Assembly: GCF_013415845.1 (NCBI RefSeq)
Contig: NZ_CP058907.1
Span: 2,976,001-3,040,000, forward strand
DNA from: Rhodopseudomonas palustris
Lineage (GTDB): Bacteria > Pseudomonadota > Alphaproteobacteria > Rhizobiales > Xanthobacteraceae
Length of the DNA: 64,000 nt
Reading direction: 5' to 3'
A program made the translations under genes and the position numbers. Positions 49,394-59,416 of this stretch are shown in pieces; position 1 is the stretch's first letter, and every line of letters starts with the position of its first letter. The notes under the pieces are model-generated. The model worked only from the letters and a program-made list of their open reading frames with translations. It was not told where the DNA came from and searched no databases.

Positions 49394-50635
49394 ATGTCCG
49401 TCCTGACTTCGCTGCTTTCTCCGCGCTCGTCCCTATGGCGCGGCCTGTTGGCGGGCCTGATCGCAGTCGCGGTCGGGGCAGGGCCGGTGACCGCTGCCAA
49501 TCAGAGCGTGCAGGGCGCCAAGAAGGACGATTCCGGTTTCGAGGCCCAGGCGCCGAGCGCGATCCTGGTCGATGCCGAGAGCGGCAGCGTGCTGTTCGAG
49601 AAGAACGCCGACGAACTGCGCGCGCCGTCGAGCATGATGAAGCTGATGACGGTCGAGACGGTGTTTCATCTGCTCAAGACCGGCGAATTGCAGCTCACCC
49701 AGGAATACCGGGTGAGCGAGAACGCGTGGCGCAACGGCGGCGCGCCGGCCGGCGGCTCGACCATGTTCGCCGAGATCCACAGCATCATCTCGGTCGACAA
49801 TCTGCTGCACGGCGCCGTCATCCAGAGCGGCAACGATTCCTGCATGGTGCTGGCCGAGGGGATCGCCGGCAGCGAAGCGGCGTTCGTCGAGCAGATGACC
49901 AAGCGGGCGCGCGAGATCGGGCTGACGCAGTCGACCTTCGCCAATTCCACGGGGCTGCCGAACCCCGACAATAAGATGAGCGTGCGCGAACTGGCGAAGC
50001 TCGCCCGGCACATCATCCTGACCTACCCCGAATACTACCCGCTGTTCGGCGAGAAGGAATTCACCTGGAACAAGATTCGCCAGACCAATCGCAATCCGCT
50101 GCTGAATGCGATGCCGGGCGCCGATGGTTTCAAGACCGGCTACACCAAGGAGGGCGGCTACGGCATGGTCGGCTCGGCGGTGCAGAACGGGATGCGGCTA
50201 ATCGTAGTGGTGAACGGTCTCGATGACGCCGACGACCGCGCCAGCGAAGCCAAGAAGTTGCTGGAATGGGGCTTCCGCAATTTCGAGTCGCGGTCGCTGT
50301 TCGCCAATGATGCCACGATCGGCTACGCCCGGGTGTTCGGCGGTGAGAAGCGCTACGTGCCGCTGACGCCGGCCGAGCCGGTTCGGGTGATGGTACGCAA
50401 GAACGGCAGCGACAAGCTGATCGCGCGGATCGTGTATCAGGGACCGGTGCCGGCACCGGTCGAATCGGGTCAGCGGGTCGGGATGGTCCGGGTGTGGCGA
50501 GGCCCCAACCTCGCGGTTGAGGTGCCGCTGAAGGCGGCCGAGGCCGATCCGGTCGGCTCGACGATGCGGCGGGCGCTTGATGGAGCCAGCGAGCTGACGA
50601 TCGGCCTGGTGCGGGCCGGCATGGCAAAGCTCTGA
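49394..50635 (+). CDS. dacC: D-alanyl-D-alanine carboxypeptidase (penicillin-binding protein 5/6 type)
   Basis: Periplasmic enzyme that trims the terminal D-Ala of peptidoglycan pentapeptides. The 413-residue protein has a signal peptide (about 1-36). The catalytic motifs are S80-MM-K83, S145-G-N147 and K247-T-G. A PBP5-type C-terminal beta domain and an amphipathic end (LTIGLVRAGMAKL) for membrane anchoring follow. It is two bases from tmk, starting the run dac-tmk-holB. Confidence 0.93.
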   Translation: MSVLTSLLSPRSSLWRGLLAGLIAVAVGAGPVTAANQSVQGAKKDDSGFEAQAPSAILVDAESGSVLFEKNADELRAPSSMMKLMTVETVFHLLKTGELQLTQEYRVSENAWRNGGAPAGGSTMFAEIHSIISVDNLLHGAVIQSGNDSCMVLAEGIAGSEAAFVEQMTKRAREIGLTQSTFANSTGLPNPDNKMSVRELAKLARHIILTYPEYYPLFGEKEFTWNKIRQTNRNPLLNAMPGADGFKTGYTKEGGYGMVGSAVQNGMRLIVVVNGLDDADDRASEAKKLLEWGFRNFESRSLFANDATIGYARVFGGEKRYVPLTPAEPVRVMVRKNGSDKLIARIVYQGPVPAPVESGQRVGMVRVWRGPNLAVEVPLKAAEADPVGSTMRRALDGASELTIGLVRAGMAKL

Positions 50636-50637
50636 CC

Positions 50638-51330
50638 ATGGTTCAAAAGAAGCCGATAAATCGTTCATTGCGCGGGCGCTTCATCACCTTCGAAGGCGGT
50701 GAGGGCGCCGGTAAGTCGACCCAGATCAGGCTGCTGGCGAAGCGACTGGAGAAGGCGCGACTGCGCACGCTGGTGACCCGCGAACCGGGCGGCTCGCCGG
50801 GCGCCGAGGCGATCCGCAGCGCGCTGCTGGCCGGCATCGGCAAGCTGATCGGCGGTGCCGATGCCGAAGCGCTGCTGTTCGCCGCCGCCCGCGACGACCA
50901 TGTCCGCACCCTGATTGAGCCGGCGCTGGCACGCGGCGAATGGGTTCTGTGCGACCGCTTCTACGATTCGACCCGGGCGTATCAGGGCAAGCTCGGGGCC
51001 GTCAGTCTGGATCTGCTCAACGCGCTGCAGCAGGTGACGATCGGCGACATGAAGCCGGACCTCACCGTGATCCTCGATATTCCGGTCGAGATCGGGCTGG
51101 CGCGCGCCGCGGTACGCCGCGGCAGCGAAACACCGGACAGGTTCGAGTCCGAGGCGATCGACTTCCACCGCGGACTGCGCGAGGTGTTTCGCCAGATCGC
51201 CGCGCAGGAGCCGGAGCGCTGCGCGCTGATCGACGCCAATGCCGAGCCGGAGGAGGTCGCCGACCGCATCTGGCAGGCGGTGCGACTGCGGCTGCTGGAG
51301 CCAGCTCGTGCCGGGGCGAAATCGGCATGA
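50638..51330 (+). CDS. tmk: Thymidylate kinase
   Basis: Phosphorylates dTMP to dTDP. The 230-residue protein has the P-loop FEGGEGAGKSTQ, the DR(F/Y) motif in CDRFYDSTRAYQG and the LID region RRGSETPDRFES. The stop overlaps the holB start (ATGA). tmk-holB is a widely conserved pair linking nucleotide supply and replication. Confidence 0.96.
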   Translation: MVQKKPINRSLRGRFITFEGGEGAGKSTQIRLLAKRLEKARLRTLVTREPGGSPGAEAIRSALLAGIGKLIGGADAEALLFAAARDDHVRTLIEPALARGEWVLCDRFYDSTRAYQGKLGAVSLDLLNALQQVTIGDMKPDLTVILDIPVEIGLARAAVRRGSETPDRFESEAIDFHRGLREVFRQIAAQEPERCALIDANAEPEEVADRIWQAVRLRLLEPARAGAKSA

Positions 51331-52382
51331 GCACGCGCAAGGCGAGCTCGAAGGCGGCGGCGCCGGAAAGCACTATCCGGCATCCGCGCGAGACCACGGA
51401 GCTGTACGGCCACCACGCCGCCGAGCAGGCATTGCTCGACGCCTATCGCGGCGGCCGGATTGCCCATGCCTGGCTGATCGGCGGTGCACAGGGGATCGGC
51501 AAGGCGACGCTGGCGTACCGTATGGCGCGGTTCGTGCTGACGCATCGCGAGCCGCAATCGGACGCGGTGCAGAGCGCAGCCTCGCTGGCGATCGACCCCG
51601 ATCATCCGGTGGCGCGGCATATCGCGGCCGAGGCGCATGGCGGCCTGCTGACGCTGGAGCGCTCGGTCAACGACAAGGGCGTGCTGCGCAACGTCATCAC
51701 CGTCGATGAATCGCGCGAGACGATTTCGTTCTTCGGCGCCACTGCGGCGATCGACGGCTGGCGGGTGTGCATCGTCGACACGGTCGATGACCTCAACGCC
51801 AACTCGGCCAACGCGCTGCTCAAGGTGATCGAGGAGCCGCCGCAGCGCTCGCTGTTCCTTTTGCTGTCGAATGCACCGGCACGGGTGCTGCCGACCATTC
51901 AATCGCGCTGCCGCAAGCTGATGCTGCGGCCGCTCGCGACCGCCGATGTCATCGCGGCCGCGGCGGATGCGGCCGGTCTCGAGCGCGATGATCCGCAGCT
52001 TGGCGAAGCGGCCGCCGCGTCCGAAGGCAGCGTCGCCCGCGCGCTGATGCTGATGGGCGGCGGCGCATTGACGCTGCAGCAGACCACGACCGCGTTGCTC
52101 GACAGCCTGCCCAATGTCGATCCACGCGCCCTGCATGCGCTCGGCGATGCGATCGGCGGCACCGACCGCGCGACCTTGGCTGCGTTCGTCGATGGTGTCG
52201 ACCGCTGGGTCGCGGCGCGGCTGCGCACGCCGGACCCGAACGCGGAACTGCCGCGCCTTGCACGGCTGGCGGAGGTATGGGAAAAGATCGGCCGCGCCGC
52301 ACGCGACACCGAAGCCTATAATCTCGAGCGCAAGCCGCTGGTATTTTCGGTGTTCGGGCTTCTCGCGGAGGCGGTGCGCTGA
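51327..52382 (+). CDS. holB: DNA polymerase III delta prime subunit
   Basis: Clamp-loader subunit of 351 residues. It has the P-loop-like AWLIGGAQGIGKATLA, ANALLKVIEEPP and the SRC motif in IQSRCRKLML. A zinc module with four cysteines is not visible in the usual position, as in many alphaproteobacteria. ATG 51327 is chosen over the long upstream frame. Followed 80 bases later by metG. Confidence 0.93.
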   Translation: MSTRKASSKAAAPESTIRHPRETTELYGHHAAEQALLDAYRGGRIAHAWLIGGAQGIGKATLAYRMARFVLTHREPQSDAVQSAASLAIDPDHPVARHIAAEAHGGLLTLERSVNDKGVLRNVITVDESRETISFFGATAAIDGWRVCIVDTVDDLNANSANALLKVIEEPPQRSLFLLLSNAPARVLPTIQSRCRKLMLRPLATADVIAAAADAAGLERDDPQLGEAAAASEGSVARALMLMGGGALTLQQTTTALLDSLPNVDPRALHALGDAIGGTDRATLAAFVDGVDRWVAARLRTPDPNAELPRLARLAEVWEKIGRAARDTEAYNLERKPLVFSVFGLLAEAVR

Positions 52383-52462
52383 CGCCGACCCGGCGACCGA
52401 TCGCCCGGCATGGTCAGCGCCGCCGCGCTCAACCGATCCAGATTTGAAAGGCGTCCGCGCAG

Positions 52463-54007
52463 ATGGCGCAGCGAAATTCATTCTACATCACCACCGCGAT
52501 CGCGTATCCCAACGGCGCACCGCATATCGGCCACGCCTATGAGGCGATTGCGACCGACGCGCTGGCGCGGTTCCAGCGGCTCGACGGCAAGGACGTGTTC
52601 TTCCTGACCGGCACCGACGAGCACGGCCTGAAGATGATTCAGACCGCGCAGAAGGAAGGGCTGACGCCGCAGGCGCTCGCCACCCGCAATGCCGGTCGCT
52701 TCCGCGAGATGGACGACCGGCTCGGCGTCTCCTACGACCGCTTCATCCGCACCTCCGAGGAGCAGCATCACCGCTCGGTCCAGGAAGTCTGGAAGCGGAT
52801 GCAGGACAAGGGCGACATCTACCTCGACAGCTATTCCGGCTGGTACTCGGTCCGCGACGAAGCCTACTACGCTGAAGACGAAACTGTCGTCGGCGACGAC
52901 AAGGTACGCCGCGGCCCGCAGGGTACGCCGGTCGAATGGGTCGAAGAGAAGAGCTACTTCTTCAAGCTGTCCGCCTATCAGGACAAGCTGCTCAAGCTGT
53001 ACGAGGACCAACCCGACTTCATCGGCCCGGACTCGCGCCGCAACGAGGTGATCAGCTTCGTCAAGAGCGGGCTGAAGGATCTGTCTGTGTCGCGCACCAC
53101 CTTCGACTGGGGCGTCAAGGTGCCGGGCGATCCGGAGCACGTGATGTATGTCTGGGTCGACGCGCTGACCAACTACATCAGCGGCGTTGGCTTCCCCGAC
53201 GAGAACGACAAGAACTGGCACTACTGGCCGGCGGACGTGCATGTCATCGGCAAGGACATCATCCGCTTCCACGCGGTGTACTGGCCCGCGTTCCTGATGT
53301 CGGCGGGCATCCCGGTGCAGAAGCGCGTTTACGCCCACGGCTTTCTGTTCAACAAGGGCGAGAAGATGTCGAAATCGGTCGGCAACATCGTCGACCCGTT
53401 CAATCTCGCCGACCAATACGGCGTCGATCAGGTGCGCTACTTCTTCCTGCGCGAGGTGCCGTTCGGCTCCGACGGCAGCTACAATCACGAAGCGATCGTC
53501 AACCGTATCAATGCCGACCTCGCCAACGATCTTGGCAATCTGGCGCAGCGGTCGCTGACCATGGTGGCCAAGCAGTGCGAGGGCAAAGTGCCGGAGCATG
53601 GCGCGTTCAGCGAGACCGATAGCGCGATCCTCGCAATGGCCGACGGCATGATCGCGCAGGCGCGGAACGCGATGGCAACGCAGCAGATCCATCAGGCGCT
53701 GAACGCGGTGTGGGCGGTGGTGGCGGAAGCCAACCGTTACTTCGCCGGCGAAGCACCGTGGGCACTCGCCAAGACCGATCCGGCGCGGCAGAAGACGGTG
53801 CTCTACGTCACCGCCGAAGTGCTGCGGCAGATCGCAATCCTGGCCCAGCCGGCGATCCCGACGGCGGCGGCGAAACTGCTCGACATTCTCGGCATCGCCG
53901 AGGGGCAGCGCGACTTCGCGGCGCTAGCGACCCGGATCGTGCCGGGCACGCCGCTGCCGGCGCCAGCCCCGATCTTCCCGCGCTACGTCGAACCGGCGAC
54001 CGCGTAA
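52463..54007 (+). CDS. metG: Methionyl-tRNA synthetase
   Basis: Class I synthetase charging tRNA-Met. The 514-residue product has HIGH at 21-24, TDEHG, and KMSKS at 301-305. It is the short form without the zinc knuckle pair or the C-terminal tRNA-binding (EMAP-like) domain. The anticodon-binding helical domain covers about 350-500. tatD follows after 3 bases. Confidence 0.97.
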   Translation: MAQRNSFYITTAIAYPNGAPHIGHAYEAIATDALARFQRLDGKDVFFLTGTDEHGLKMIQTAQKEGLTPQALATRNAGRFREMDDRLGVSYDRFIRTSEEQHHRSVQEVWKRMQDKGDIYLDSYSGWYSVRDEAYYAEDETVVGDDKVRRGPQGTPVEWVEEKSYFFKLSAYQDKLLKLYEDQPDFIGPDSRRNEVISFVKSGLKDLSVSRTTFDWGVKVPGDPEHVMYVWVDALTNYISGVGFPDENDKNWHYWPADVHVIGKDIIRFHAVYWPAFLMSAGIPVQKRVYAHGFLFNKGEKMSKSVGNIVDPFNLADQYGVDQVRYFFLREVPFGSDGSYNHEAIVNRINADLANDLGNLAQRSLTMVAKQCEGKVPEHGAFSETDSAILAMADGMIAQARNAMATQQIHQALNAVWAVVAEANRYFAGEAPWALAKTDPARQKTVLYVTAEVLRQIAILAQPAIPTAAAKLLDILGIAEGQRDFAALATRIVPGTPLPAPAPIFPRYVEPATA

Positions 54008-54010
54008 GCC

Positions 54011-54799
54011 ATGCTGGTCGACAGTCACTGCCATCTCGACTTCCCCGACTTTGCCGACGACCTCGCCGGCATCGTCGCCCGGGCCGAGGCGAGTGGGGTC
54101 GGGCGGATGGTGACGATCTCGACGCGGGTTCGGAAGCTGCCGGACCTCGTGGCGATCGCCGAACGGTTTCCCAACGTGTACTGCTCGGTCGGCACCCATC
54201 CGCATCACGCCGACGAGGAAGACGGCATCACGACGGACGAGCTTGTGAAGCTCGCCCAGCACCCGAAGGTGGTGGCGTTCGGCGAGGCCGGGCTCGATTA
54301 CTTCTACGAGATGGGCTCGCGGCCGGCGCAGGAGCGCGGCTTCCGCGCCCACATCGCTGCCGCGCGCGAAACCGGGCTGCCGCTTGTGATCCACACCCGC
54401 GAGGCGGACGAGGATTGCGGCAAGATCCTCGAAGACGAGATGGGGAAGGGAGCCTTTCGCGCGGTGCTGCATTGCTACACCGGCGGCCGCGACCTCGCGA
54501 TGCAGGCCATCGATCTCGGACTGATGATCTCCTTCACCGGCATTCTCACCTTCAAGAAATCGCAGGCCTTGCGCGATCTCGCCGCCGAGCTGCCAGCCGA
54601 CCGCGTCCTGGTCGAGACCGACTCGCCGTATCTGGCGCCCGGCAAATATCGCGGCAAGCGCAACGAGCCGTCTTACGTTGTCGAAACCGCCAAGGTGCTG
54701 GCTGAGGTCCGGGGCGTGTCGCTCGACGAGATCGCCCGCCAGACGACCGAGAACTTCTTCCGCCTGTTCGGCAAGGTGCCGGCGCCCGCCGCCGCATGA
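54011..54799 (+). CDS. tatD: TatD family metal-dependent DNase
   Basis: A 262-residue TIM-barrel hydrolase with metal ligands in VDSHCHLDF, the Glu in FGEAGLDYFY, His in VIHTRE and HCYTG, and Asp in ETDSPYLAP. TatD has 3'-5' exonuclease activity and is part of a conserved metG-tatD-MBL run. Confidence 0.95.
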   Translation: MLVDSHCHLDFPDFADDLAGIVARAEASGVGRMVTISTRVRKLPDLVAIAERFPNVYCSVGTHPHHADEEDGITTDELVKLAQHPKVVAFGEAGLDYFYEMGSRPAQERGFRAHIAAARETGLPLVIHTREADEDCGKILEDEMGKGAFRAVLHCYTGGRDLAMQAIDLGLMISFTGILTFKKSQALRDLAAELPADRVLVETDSPYLAPGKYRGKRNEPSYVVETAKVLAEVRGVSLDEIARQTTENFFRLFGKVPAPAAA

Positions 54800-54824
54800 C
54801 GCCTTTGACAACCGGGGTCGCCGC

Positions 54825-55625
54825 ATGACGCTGACGCTCACCATCCTCGGCTCGGGTTCCTCCGCCGGCGTGCCGCGCCCGGCACTCGGCTGGGGTGCCG
54901 CTGATCCGTCCAATCCGAAGAACCGGCGCCGTCGCTGCTCGCTGCTGGCCGAGCGCGTCACGCCGGACGGCATCACCCGGGTGCTGATCGACACCTCGCC
55001 GGATTTGCGCGAGCAACTGATCAGCGCCGACGTCGATCATCTCGATGCGGTGTTCCTCACCCACGAGCACGCCGACCAGACCCATGGCATCGACGATCTG
55101 CGCTCGGTGGTGATGGCGATGAAGCGACGCATCCCGGTCTATCTCAACAAGTCGACCGGCGAACACGTCCTGTACCGCTTCGCCTACTGTTTCGAACAGG
55201 CGCCCGGCAGCTCGTATCCGGCAATCCTGGAGTCGCGTAGCATCGAGGCCGGCGAAAGCAAGACCATCGCCGGCGCCGGTGGCGACATGACGCTGACCGC
55301 GTTCCTGCTACAGCACGGCGACATCCCGGCGCTCGGCTATCGCATCGCCGGCGCGGCCTATACGCCCGACGTCCACGACATTCCGGAAGCGAGCTTCGCC
55401 GCGCTCGAAGGCCTCGACCTCTGGATCATCGACGGCCTGCGCTACAAGCATCACGCCAGCCACTTCAACATCGAAACCGCGCTGAAATGGATCAACCGCT
55501 TCAAACCGAAGCGCGCTGTGATCACCAACATGCACGCCGATATCGACTACGAGACGCTACGCAAGGAACTGCCAGAAGGCGTGGTGCCGGGGTTCGACGG
55601 GATGCGCCTGGAGATCGCGGGTTGA
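54825..55625 (+). CDS. MBL-fold metallo-hydrolase (PhnP/cyclic phosphodiesterase-like)
   Basis: A 266-residue metallo-beta-lactamase-fold protein. It has LGSGSSAGVPRP, the HxHxDH motif in THEHADQTHGID and final metal-site regions AVITNMHADIDYE. This variant is usually found behind tatD and is related to PhnP and RNase Z-like phosphodiesterases; the substrate is unproven. ATG 54825 is chosen; the upstream frame overlaps tatD. Confidence 0.9.
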   Translation: MTLTLTILGSGSSAGVPRPALGWGAADPSNPKNRRRRCSLLAERVTPDGITRVLIDTSPDLREQLISADVDHLDAVFLTHEHADQTHGIDDLRSVVMAMKRRIPVYLNKSTGEHVLYRFAYCFEQAPGSSYPAILESRSIEAGESKTIAGAGGDMTLTAFLLQHGDIPALGYRIAGAAYTPDVHDIPEASFAALEGLDLWIIDGLRYKHHASHFNIETALKWINRFKPKRAVITNMHADIDYETLRKELPEGVVPGFDGMRLEIAG

Positions 55626-55677
55626 CGGCTGCGGCGCGAATAGCCGACAGCCTCTCGTTCGTCATACACTGTCCCTC

Positions 55678-55811
55678 GTCCTTCATTCCGGGGCGCGCCG
55701 CTAGGCGCGAACCCGGAATCTGAAACGCGCACGGCTTCGACGGCCCTTACTATTAGCATCACTAATAACCTCGAGATTCCGGGTTCGCGCTTCGCGCGCC
55801 CCGGAATGACG
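55678..55811. repeat. Palindromic intergenic repeat, family C (copy 2)
   Basis: Begins with CGTC plus TTCATTCCGGGGCGCG and ends GCGCGCCCCGGAATGACG, with inner AACCCGGAATC / GATTCCGGGTT arms like copy 1 at 24467-24583. The centre contains a different AT-rich palindrome, TATTAGCATCACTAATA. Tail-to-tail between the MBL gene and the CoA ligase. Confidence 0.83.
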
Positions 55812-55816
55812 AAAAC

Positions 55817-57466
55817 CTACTCCAAAATCGCCTTCGCCGACTTCACCTGGTCGCGCAGCATGAATTTCTGGATCTTGCCGGTCGACGTCTTCGGGATCGC
55901 CGAGAACACAATGCTCTTCGGGGTCTTGAAGCCGGGGAGGTGTTCGCGGCAGTAGGCGATGATCTCGGCTTCGGTGGCGCTGGCGCCGTCTTTCAGCTCG
56001 ACGAAGGCGCAGGGGACTTCGCCCCATTTCGGATCAGGCTTGGCGACCACGGCGGCGAACAGGATCGCCGGGTGCTTGTACAGCACGTCTTCGACCTCGA
56101 CCGACGAGACGTTCTCGCCGCCCGAGATGATGATGTCCTTGGAGCGGTCCTTGATGATGACGTAGCCGTCGGCGTCGAGGACGCCGAGATCGCCGGTGTG
56201 AAACCAGCCGCCGGCGAGCGCTTCCTTGGTGGCCTTCTCGTTCTTTAGATAGCCCTTCATCACGATATTGCCGCGGAACATCACCTCGCCGATGGTCTCG
56301 CCGTCGCGCGGCACTTCCTGCATCGTCTCAGGATTGAGCACGGTGACGGCTTCCTGCATCGGGTAGGGGACGCCCTGGCGACGCTTCAGCTTGGCGCGCT
56401 CGGCGACCGGCAGCTCGTCCCAACCGGGCTGCTCGGCGCAGACCGAGGCGGGGCCGTACACTTCGGTCAGGCCGTACACATGCGTCAGCTTGATACCGAT
56501 GGTCTCGGCGCCGGCCAGCACCGCCATCGGCGGCGCGGCGCCGGCGATCAGGCCGACCACGGGCTTCGTCGGAACGCCCTTCGGCGCTTCAGGTGCATTG
56601 ATCAGTGCGTTGTAGACGATCGGTGCGCCGCACATATGAGTGACGCCGTGCTTCGGGATCAGTTCGAAGATCTTGGCCGGATCGACTTTGCGCAAGCAGA
56701 CGTTGATGCCGGCCGCGGCCGCGAGCGTCCACGGGAAGCACCAACCGTTGCAGTGGAACATCGGCAGCGTCCACAGATACACCGGATGCTGGCCGAGATT
56801 GCCGGCGAGAATGTTGCTGACGGCGTTGAGATACGCGCCGCGGTGATGCGTAACGACGCCCTTCGGATTACCGGTGGTGCCGGAGGTGTAGCCGAGCGAA
56901 ATCGCATCCCACTCGTCCTCGGGGCGATGGCCGGCGAAGGTCGGATCGCCGGACGCGACGGCGTATTCGTATTCGAGTTCGCCGATACGGTGGCTGCCGG
57001 GATACATCTTGTCGTCGACGTCGATCACCAGCGGCTTCGGCTTGGTCATCAGCTTCAGCGCCTCGGCGACGACGCTGGAGAACTCCGGATCGACCAGGAT
57101 GATCTTGGCGCCACCGTGATCGAGCTGGAACGCGATCGCAGCAGCATCGAGCCGAATGTTGAGCGCGTTCAGCACAGCGCCGGCCATCGGCACCGCGAAA
57201 TGCACTTCGACCATCGCCGGCACGTTGGGCAGCATCACCGCGACGGTGTCGCCGCGGCCGATGCCGCTACGCGTGAGCCAGGAGGCGAAGCGCCGGCAGC
57301 GTGCGCGGGTCTCTTTCCAGGTGTAGTGCCGCCCCTCGTACACCACGGAGGTCATCTCCGGATAAACGTTGGCGGTGCGCTCCAGGAAGCTCAACGGCGA
57401 CAGCGGCACGAAGTTGGCCGGGGTCTTGTCCAGACCGATGCTGTAGTGACCTTGCGGGGTGCTCAT
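55817..57466 (-). CDS. Acyl-CoA synthetase (AMP-forming)
   Basis: ANL-superfamily ligase of 549 residues that activates a carboxylic acid to its CoA thioester. It has the ATP loop YTSGTTGNPKGVV, VYGLTEVYG, the hinge region GWFHTGDLGVLDADGYV and the catalytic Lys in KTSTGKIQK. It resembles medium/long-chain and aromatic acyl-CoA ligases. It is the last gene of a TRAP-transporter operon, 54 bases after dctQM, implying that the imported acid is its substrate. Confidence 0.92.
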   Translation of the reverse strand: MSTPQGHYSIGLDKTPANFVPLSPLSFLERTANVYPEMTSVVYEGRHYTWKETRARCRRFASWLTRSGIGRGDTVAVMLPNVPAMVEVHFAVPMAGAVLNALNIRLDAAAIAFQLDHGGAKIILVDPEFSSVVAEALKLMTKPKPLVIDVDDKMYPGSHRIGELEYEYAVASGDPTFAGHRPEDEWDAISLGYTSGTTGNPKGVVTHHRGAYLNAVSNILAGNLGQHPVYLWTLPMFHCNGWCFPWTLAAAAGINVCLRKVDPAKIFELIPKHGVTHMCGAPIVYNALINAPEAPKGVPTKPVVGLIAGAAPPMAVLAGAETIGIKLTHVYGLTEVYGPASVCAEQPGWDELPVAERAKLKRRQGVPYPMQEAVTVLNPETMQEVPRDGETIGEVMFRGNIVMKGYLKNEKATKEALAGGWFHTGDLGVLDADGYVIIKDRSKDIIISGGENVSSVEVEDVLYKHPAILFAAVVAKPDPKWGEVPCAFVELKDGASATEAEIIAYCREHLPGFKTPKSIVFSAIPKTSTGKIQKFMLRDQVKSAKAILE

Positions 57467-57520
57467 GACGATCTGCCTCTCACTTCACGACGGCGCCGCT
57501 GAAATCTCCCCGCAGCGCCT

Positions 57521-59404
57521 CTACAAGAATCCAATCGAGATCCACGGGATCGCCGCGACCACGATCAAGCCGATCAGCAGCGCCAGCATGTATCCCCAGA
57601 TCGGGCGCATGCCTTCGGCGGGATCGACCCGGCCAATCGCGCAGGCTGCATAATAGCCGACGCCGAACGGCGGCGCGAACAATCCGATGCCCATCGCCAG
57701 GATCACCACCATGGCGTAGTGCACCTCGTGGATGCCGACGGCGCGGGCGATCGGAAACAACAGCGGCCCGAACAGCACGATCGCCGGAATACCCTCCAGC
57801 ACGCTGCCGAGTATGACGAAGGCGACGATCGACACCGCAAGGAAGGTGGCGGAGCCGCCGGGCAGGCCGGTCATCGCCGCCGCCAGCGCCCGCGAGAAGC
57901 CGGACTGCGTCAGGCCCCAGGCCATGCCGGTCGCGGTGCCGATGATCAACAGGATCGCACCCGACAGCGCCGCGGTCTCGACCAGCATCGGCCGCAGCCG
58001 GCGCAAGTCGAACTTGCGGTACACCAGGATGCCGACCACCACGGCATAGACGATGCCGATGGTCGAAACTTCGGTGGCGGTGGCGACGCCTTCGACCACG
58101 GCGGCGCGGATCACGAACGGCAGCGCCAGTGCGGGCAGGGCGACGATGAACGCCTTGCCGATCTCGCTGCCGCGCGCGCGTTTGACGTGGCTGAGATCCT
58201 CGCCGCGATAGCGCCACCACACCAGGGCGCTCAGCATGATCGCCAGCACCACGCCCGGCAGCAGGCCGCCGGTGAACAGCGCCGAGATCGACACGCCGGT
58301 GACCGAGCCGATGGTGATCAGCACCAGGCTCGGCGGAATGGTTTCGGTCTGGGCGCCGGTGGCGGAGAGCAGGGCGACCAGATCGCCTGGCTTGGCGCCG
58401 CGCTCCTTCATCTCCGGAAACAGCACCGGCGCGACGGCGGCCATGTCGGCGGCCTTCGAGCCAGAGATGCCCGACACCAGATACATCGCGCCGACCAGCA
58501 CGTAGTGCAGGCCGCCGCGGACGTGGCCGAGCAGGCTGGCGAGAAACGCCACCATCGCCCGCGCCATCCCGGTCATCTCGATCAACAGGCCGAGGAAGAC
58601 GAACAGCGGCACCGACAGCAGGATGAGGTGGCTCATGCCCTCGTCCATCCGGCCGACCAGGATCAAGAGCGGCGTCGTCGTCGTCAGCGCCAGATAACCG
58701 TAGATCGCGAGGCCAAATCCGAACGCGATTGGCACGCCGGCGAACACGCAACAAGCCACCACGCCGACGAAGAAGATCACCAGATTGAGGTTGCCGAGCG
58801 GCTTGAACAGCGGCTGCGCCAGCCAGAACGCGCCAATCAGCAGCGCGACCGTCAGCGCAGCGCCAACGACCAGCTTGAGATCGCCGAACCGGATCAGCCG
58901 CAGAGCTGCGAACAGCGCCATCAGCGCGATGCCGACCGGCAGCGCCGCAGCGCGCCAGCTGTTGGCGAGCGACAGCGCCGGCGTGGTGATGTAGCTTTCC
59001 TCGTAGGCGTATTCGTAGGCCGGCGCTGCGATCAGCACCAGGAACGCCAGCGCCGCACAAATGCCGACCAGATCGAGCCAGGCACGCAGGCGCGGGGAGG
59101 CCCCCGCCACCATCGCGGTCATCCGCATGTGCTCGCCGCGCCGGAACGCGACCGCCGCGCCGAACATCGCCAGCCACAGAAACAGGATCGACGCCAGTTC
59201 GTCGGACCAGATCAGCGGGCTGTGGAAGACGTAGCGAGATACCACGCCGGCGAACAGCACGACAATCTCGACGACCACCAGGATCGCCGCCGGAATCTCG
59301 ACCATCAGGCCGAGCGCAGCCTCCAGCGCGCCGATCAGCGTTTTACGCTGCGGCGCGTGGAGCCGTTCACCGGCAGTGAGCTGGGAAGCGTCGGCGCTCG
59401 CCAT
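57521..59404 (-). CDS. TRAP transporter fused DctQ-DctM permease
   Basis: A 627-residue inner-membrane protein joining the small DctQ subunit (residues about 25-195, four helices, with FAGVVSRYVFHSPLIWSDELA) and the large DctM subunit (about 205-627, with VPIAFGFGLAIYGYL and AVAPVLFPEM). TRAP transporters use sodium or proton gradients to import organic acids delivered by a periplasmic binding protein. The binding protein gene lies 12 bases upstream in the same operon. Confidence 0.93.
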   Translation of the reverse strand: MASADASQLTAGERLHAPQRKTLIGALEAALGLMVEIPAAILVVVEIVVLFAGVVSRYVFHSPLIWSDELASILFLWLAMFGAAVAFRRGEHMRMTAMVAGASPRLRAWLDLVGICAALAFLVLIAAPAYEYAYEESYITTPALSLANSWRAAALPVGIALMALFAALRLIRFGDLKLVVGAALTVALLIGAFWLAQPLFKPLGNLNLVIFFVGVVACCVFAGVPIAFGFGLAIYGYLALTTTTPLLILVGRMDEGMSHLILLSVPLFVFLGLLIEMTGMARAMVAFLASLLGHVRGGLHYVLVGAMYLVSGISGSKAADMAAVAPVLFPEMKERGAKPGDLVALLSATGAQTETIPPSLVLITIGSVTGVSISALFTGGLLPGVVLAIMLSALVWWRYRGEDLSHVKRARGSEIGKAFIVALPALALPFVIRAAVVEGVATATEVSTIGIVYAVVVGILVYRKFDLRRLRPMLVETAALSGAILLIIGTATGMAWGLTQSGFSRALAAAMTGLPGGSATFLAVSIVAFVILGSVLEGIPAIVLFGPLLFPIARAVGIHEVHYAMVVILAMGIGLFAPPFGVGYYAACAIGRVDPAEGMRPIWGYMLALLIGLIVVAAIPWISIGFL

Positions 59405-59416
59405 GTCGGCCAGCCG